Source: Fibrobacter sp. UBA1765 (GTDB lineage: Bacteria; Fibrobacterota; Fibrobacteria; Fibrobacterales; Fibrobacteraceae). Taken from it: DNA of 7,210 bases. Location of the stretch: assembly GCA_002314675.1 (NCBI GenBank), contig DCGZ01000056.1, forward strand, positions 1 to 7,210. Direction: 5' to 3'. Positions 5,152-7,210 of the stretch are shown piece by piece. Under the pieces are notes generated by a model. The model saw only the letters and a list, made by a program, of their open reading frames with translations, was not told where the DNA came from and made no database searches. The position numbers and the translations under genes were made by a program. The number at the start of each line of letters is the position of its first letter. Position 1 is the stretch's first letter.

Positions 5152-7041
5152 ATGGCCAAAACAGCACCGAGCTCCGCACTCGATTTAAGAATTTCCAGTT
5201 TGCGAACCGCCTACGAAAAAGGCGACCTCACCCCCCGCGAAGTTGTAAACAGCCTGAAGGCAGCCATGGAAGCGGCTCCCAGCCAGATCTGGATTACAAA
5301 GACCAGCGATGAACAGCTGGAAAAATATTTGAGCGTTTTGGAAAACGCAATGAGTTCCGCCGCAGAAAATAAGGGTGCGGGTTTCAAGATTCCCGCAGAC
5401 AAGCCACTGTTTGGCATCCCCTTCGCCATCAAGGACAACATCGACTGCGAGGGCATGGAAAGCACTTCCGCCTGCCCCGCCTACGCCTACATGCCCAAGA
5501 AATCCGCTTTCGTGGTGCAGCGTCTGATTGACGCAGGCGCCATTCCTATGGGCAAAACCAACATGGACCAGTTTGCCACAGGCCTTGTGGGCGTGCGTTC
5601 TCCCTATGGCTGCATTCCTAACCGCTACGCACCGGAATACGTTTCCGGCGGAAGCAGCAGCGGTTCTGCCGCGGCCCTGGCCTACGAGCTTTGCAGCTTC
5701 TCGCTGGGCACGGATACAGCAGGATCCGGCCGCGTCCCCGCCGCCTTCAATAAGCTTGTGGGTGTGAAGCCCACCCGCGGGTTGCTCAGCGCAAGCGGGG
5801 TCATTCCCGCCTGCCGCAGCCTGGACTGCGTCAGCATTTTCGCATTGAGCAACGAAGATGCCCGATATGTTCTGAGCATCGCCGGCGCCGAAGACGAAGA
5901 AGACGCCTATTCAAGAGTCGCCCCGTGGAACTCCGTCGCAAATGGCGCAGCAAACTGTGTCGCAAGTGGCGTCGCCGCTCGCCTGCCAGAAAAATGGACC
6001 TTCGGAGTTCCCGAAGAAAGCGAGCTGAACTTCTTCGGAAATGATGGTTACAAGGCCGCCTTCTACCGCGCCGTTGAAGCATTCGAAAAAGCTGGCGGCA
6101 CCAAGGTTACCGTCCACTTCACACCCTTCCTGGAAGCGGCCCGCCTGCTTTACGAAGGCCCCTGGGTCTTTGAACGCTACGATGCCGTAGGCAAGTTCAT
6201 CGAGGATCATCCCGATGAAATCTTCCCCGTCACCAAGCAGATCATTAGCCCCAAGACAATCCCGCACCCCTCCGAAGTTTTCGCAGGTTTCCATGCACTG
6301 CAAGCCAAGAAGAAAATTGCAGACAAGGAATTTGCAAAGGTAGACGTCTTGCTGACACCTACCGCAGGCACCATCTACAAGACCGCAGAAGTCAACGCCG
6401 ACCCCATCAAGCTGAACAGCAACCTGGGCTATTACACCAACTACATGAACCTGCTGGATTATTCCGCATTGGCAATTCCCGCAGGCATGGCCACCTGCAA
6501 GGATTCCAGCGCAGCAGGCGGCATGCTGGACTTGCCCTTCGGCGTAACCATCGTGGGCCGCGCCTTCGACGACTTCAAGCTTCTGGACGTAGCCGAAAAG
6601 GTTACACCCTTCCTTAGCGAAAAGATTCCTCTGGCAGTTTGCGGAGCCCACCTGAAAGGCGAACCATTGCACTATCAACTGCAATCCGCTGAATTTTTAG
6701 GCGCCGCAGAAACCGCTCCCGAATACAAGATGTACGCCTTCAAGGACGGAGCCATTTCTAAGCCCGCCATGGTTTTTGCAGGATGCGCAAATATGAACAG
6801 CGCCGACGGAGCCAGCGCAGGCCGCAGTTTTTATGTAGAACTTTACGCCCTTTCTCCAGAAGAATTCGGCAAGTTCGTGGCAGCCATCCCCACACCTCTT
6901 GGCATCGGCAAAGTCAAGCTCTCTGACGGCCGTGTGGTTCCCGGATTCATCGGCGACAGTTCCATCCTGAAGATGATTGTTGCAGGTTCCGCCATAGACA
7001 TTTCCGAATATGGCGACTGGCGAAAGTTTGTCCACAAGTAA
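5152..7041 (+). CDS. atzF: Allophanate hydrolase (AtzF/DUR2-type, two domains)
   Basis: A 629-residue cytoplasmic enzyme that hydrolyses allophanate to ammonia and carbon dioxide, normally the second step of urea carboxylase or biuret/cyanurate breakdown. Residues about 10-490 form an amidase-signature domain with the full Ser-cisSer-Lys triad: Lys94 in IKDN, Ser168 in GGSSSGS and Ser192 in DTAGSGRVPAAFN. The spacing (74 and 24) equals that of characterised AtzF. DTAGSGRVPAAFNKLVGVKP is the allophanate hydrolase form of the motif. Residues about 515-629 form the extra C-terminal domain of full-length AtzF (FGKFVAAIPTPLGIGKV, then DISEYGDWRKF at the end). The usual GFxCE segment reads GFIGDS here. 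GC looks somewhat higher than in the minus-strand genes, and no urea carboxylase, transporter or urease gene is adjacent. It looks monocistronic, with its own terminator. Confidence 0.9.
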   Translation: MAKTAPSSALDLRISSLRTAYEKGDLTPREVVNSLKAAMEAAPSQIWITKTSDEQLEKYLSVLENAMSSAAENKGAGFKIPADKPLFGIPFAIKDNIDCEGMESTSACPAYAYMPKKSAFVVQRLIDAGAIPMGKTNMDQFATGLVGVRSPYGCIPNRYAPEYVSGGSSSGSAAALAYELCSFSLGTDTAGSGRVPAAFNKLVGVKPTRGLLSASGVIPACRSLDCVSIFALSNEDARYVLSIAGAEDEEDAYSRVAPWNSVANGAANCVASGVAARLPEKWTFGVPEESELNFFGNDGYKAAFYRAVEAFEKAGGTKVTVHFTPFLEAARLLYEGPWVFERYDAVGKFIEDHPDEIFPVTKQIISPKTIPHPSEVFAGFHALQAKKKIADKEFAKVDVLLTPTAGTIYKTAEVNADPIKLNSNLGYYTNYMNLLDYSALAIPAGMATCKDSSAAGGMLDLPFGVTIVGRAFDDFKLLDVAEKVTPFLSEKIPLAVCGAHLKGEPLHYQLQSAEFLGAAETAPEYKMYAFKDGAISKPAMVFAGCANMNSADGASAGRSFYVELYALSPEEFGKFVAAIPTPLGIGKVKLSDGRVVPGFIGDSSILKMIVAGSAIDISEYGDWRKFVHK

Positions 7042-7067
7042 AAAAGTATCTCCATACCCAATAACAG

Positions 7068-7096
7068 AAACTGCACCAGGCTGGTGCAGTTTTTTT
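7068..7096. terminator. Strong hairpin terminator between convergent genes
   Basis: AAACTGCACCA pairs with TGGTGCAGTTT (11 bp, loop GGC) followed by a T run to 7096. It ends the allophanate hydrolase transcript 26 bp after its stop. On the minus strand the same hairpin, followed by TTTC, sits directly behind the stop codon of the convergent partial gene, so it may serve both. Confidence 0.85.
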
Positions 7097-7210
7097 ACAG
7101 AGCCTTGATTTCTTCGGGCGTGAGGCCAGAAACAGAAGCAATTTCTTCCAAAGTAAGTTTCCCCTGGACACGCAAAGCCTTGACTAGTTCGCGCTTTTCT
7201 TCCTTGCGAG
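7095..7210 (-). CDS. C-terminal end of a truncated gene, possibly Rpn/PD-(D/E)XK transposase-like
   Basis: The minus strand encodes 37 residues from the right edge to a TAA at 7097-7095: RKEEKRELVKALRVQGKLTL followed by EEIASVSGLTPEEIKAL. A charged helix is followed by a short helix-turn-helix-like tail (LTLEEIASVSGLTPEEI). This layout is typical of the C-terminus of Rpn-family recombination-promoting nucleases and putative transposases, in which a repetitive EGREEG-like linker ends in a segment like LSVEEIAKATGLSVEEI. The catalytic part lies outside the window, so the family is inferred from the tail alone. The stop codon falls inside the T run of the shared terminator. The 5' end is missing because of the window edge. 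Confidence 0.65.
   Translation of the reverse strand, partial: RKEEKRELVKALRVQGKLTLEEIASVSGLTPEEIKAL

Noticed and set aside
5147..5157. Eukaryotic Kozak-like start or cloning site (GCCGCCATGG)
   Set aside because: Explained by a normal bacterial AGGAGG ribosome binding site and an Ala second codon; no other vector sequence is present.
5911..6684. 257-residue minus-strand open frame opposite the allophanate hydrolase
   Set aside because: Antisense shadow with cysteine- and glycine-rich low-complexity composition and no family signature.

Overview
The window looks like chromosomal DNA of a Gram-negative bacterium of the Fibrobacterota or wider FCB group, most likely a Fibrobacter-like rumen or gut organism. 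This is inference from three things: moderate GC, a PorV/PorQ-type outer-membrane barrel, and intergenic GTCATTGCGAG...GCAATC repeats. I could not run a search.

Layout from left to right. Positions 1-807 hold no convincing protein gene. The left edge has a leftward promoter (TTGCCA, 16 bp, TATAAT) reading into a GC-rich, hairpin-rich sequence that leaves the window, probably a structured RNA or a leader. After an AT-rich stretch comes a GC-rich palindromic repeat-like element (277-423), then a palindromic repeat that seeds eight clear 23-bp tandem units (456-639) with decaying copies behind. A hairpin terminator at about 758-786 ends the next gene. Three genes on the minus strand follow: a MurD-type Mur ligase (808-2160), a PorV/PorQ-family outer-membrane protein (2341-3243), and a phosphohexomutase of the phosphomannomutase type (3370-4833). 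In transcription order this is mutase, barrel, murD. The gaps between them carry copies of the same repeat family, including a second tandem array directly upstream of murD, so murD has related arrays on both sides.

The 318-bp gap at 4834-5151 is divergent and AT-rich. It separates the mutase from a plus-strand allophanate hydrolase (5152-7041). That gene has a perfect 10-bp inverted repeat and a 12-bp palindrome upstream, a very strong ribosome binding site, and its own terminator. The terminator is shared with a convergent minus-strand gene cut off by the right edge (7095-7210), whose C-terminus resembles Rpn/PD-(D/E)XK transposase-like proteins.

Functionally, the leftward genes concern the cell envelope: peptidoglycan precursor synthesis, an outer-membrane barrel, and sugar phosphates for surface polysaccharide. 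The allophanate hydrolase is a separate nitrogen-release gene with no urea carboxylase or biuret/cyanurate partner in view. I see no evidence for a large undescribed system. The most notable items are the repeat arrays around murD, the unusual active-site motifs of MurD, the lone allophanate hydrolase with a symmetric upstream element, and the unidentified RNA at the left edge.
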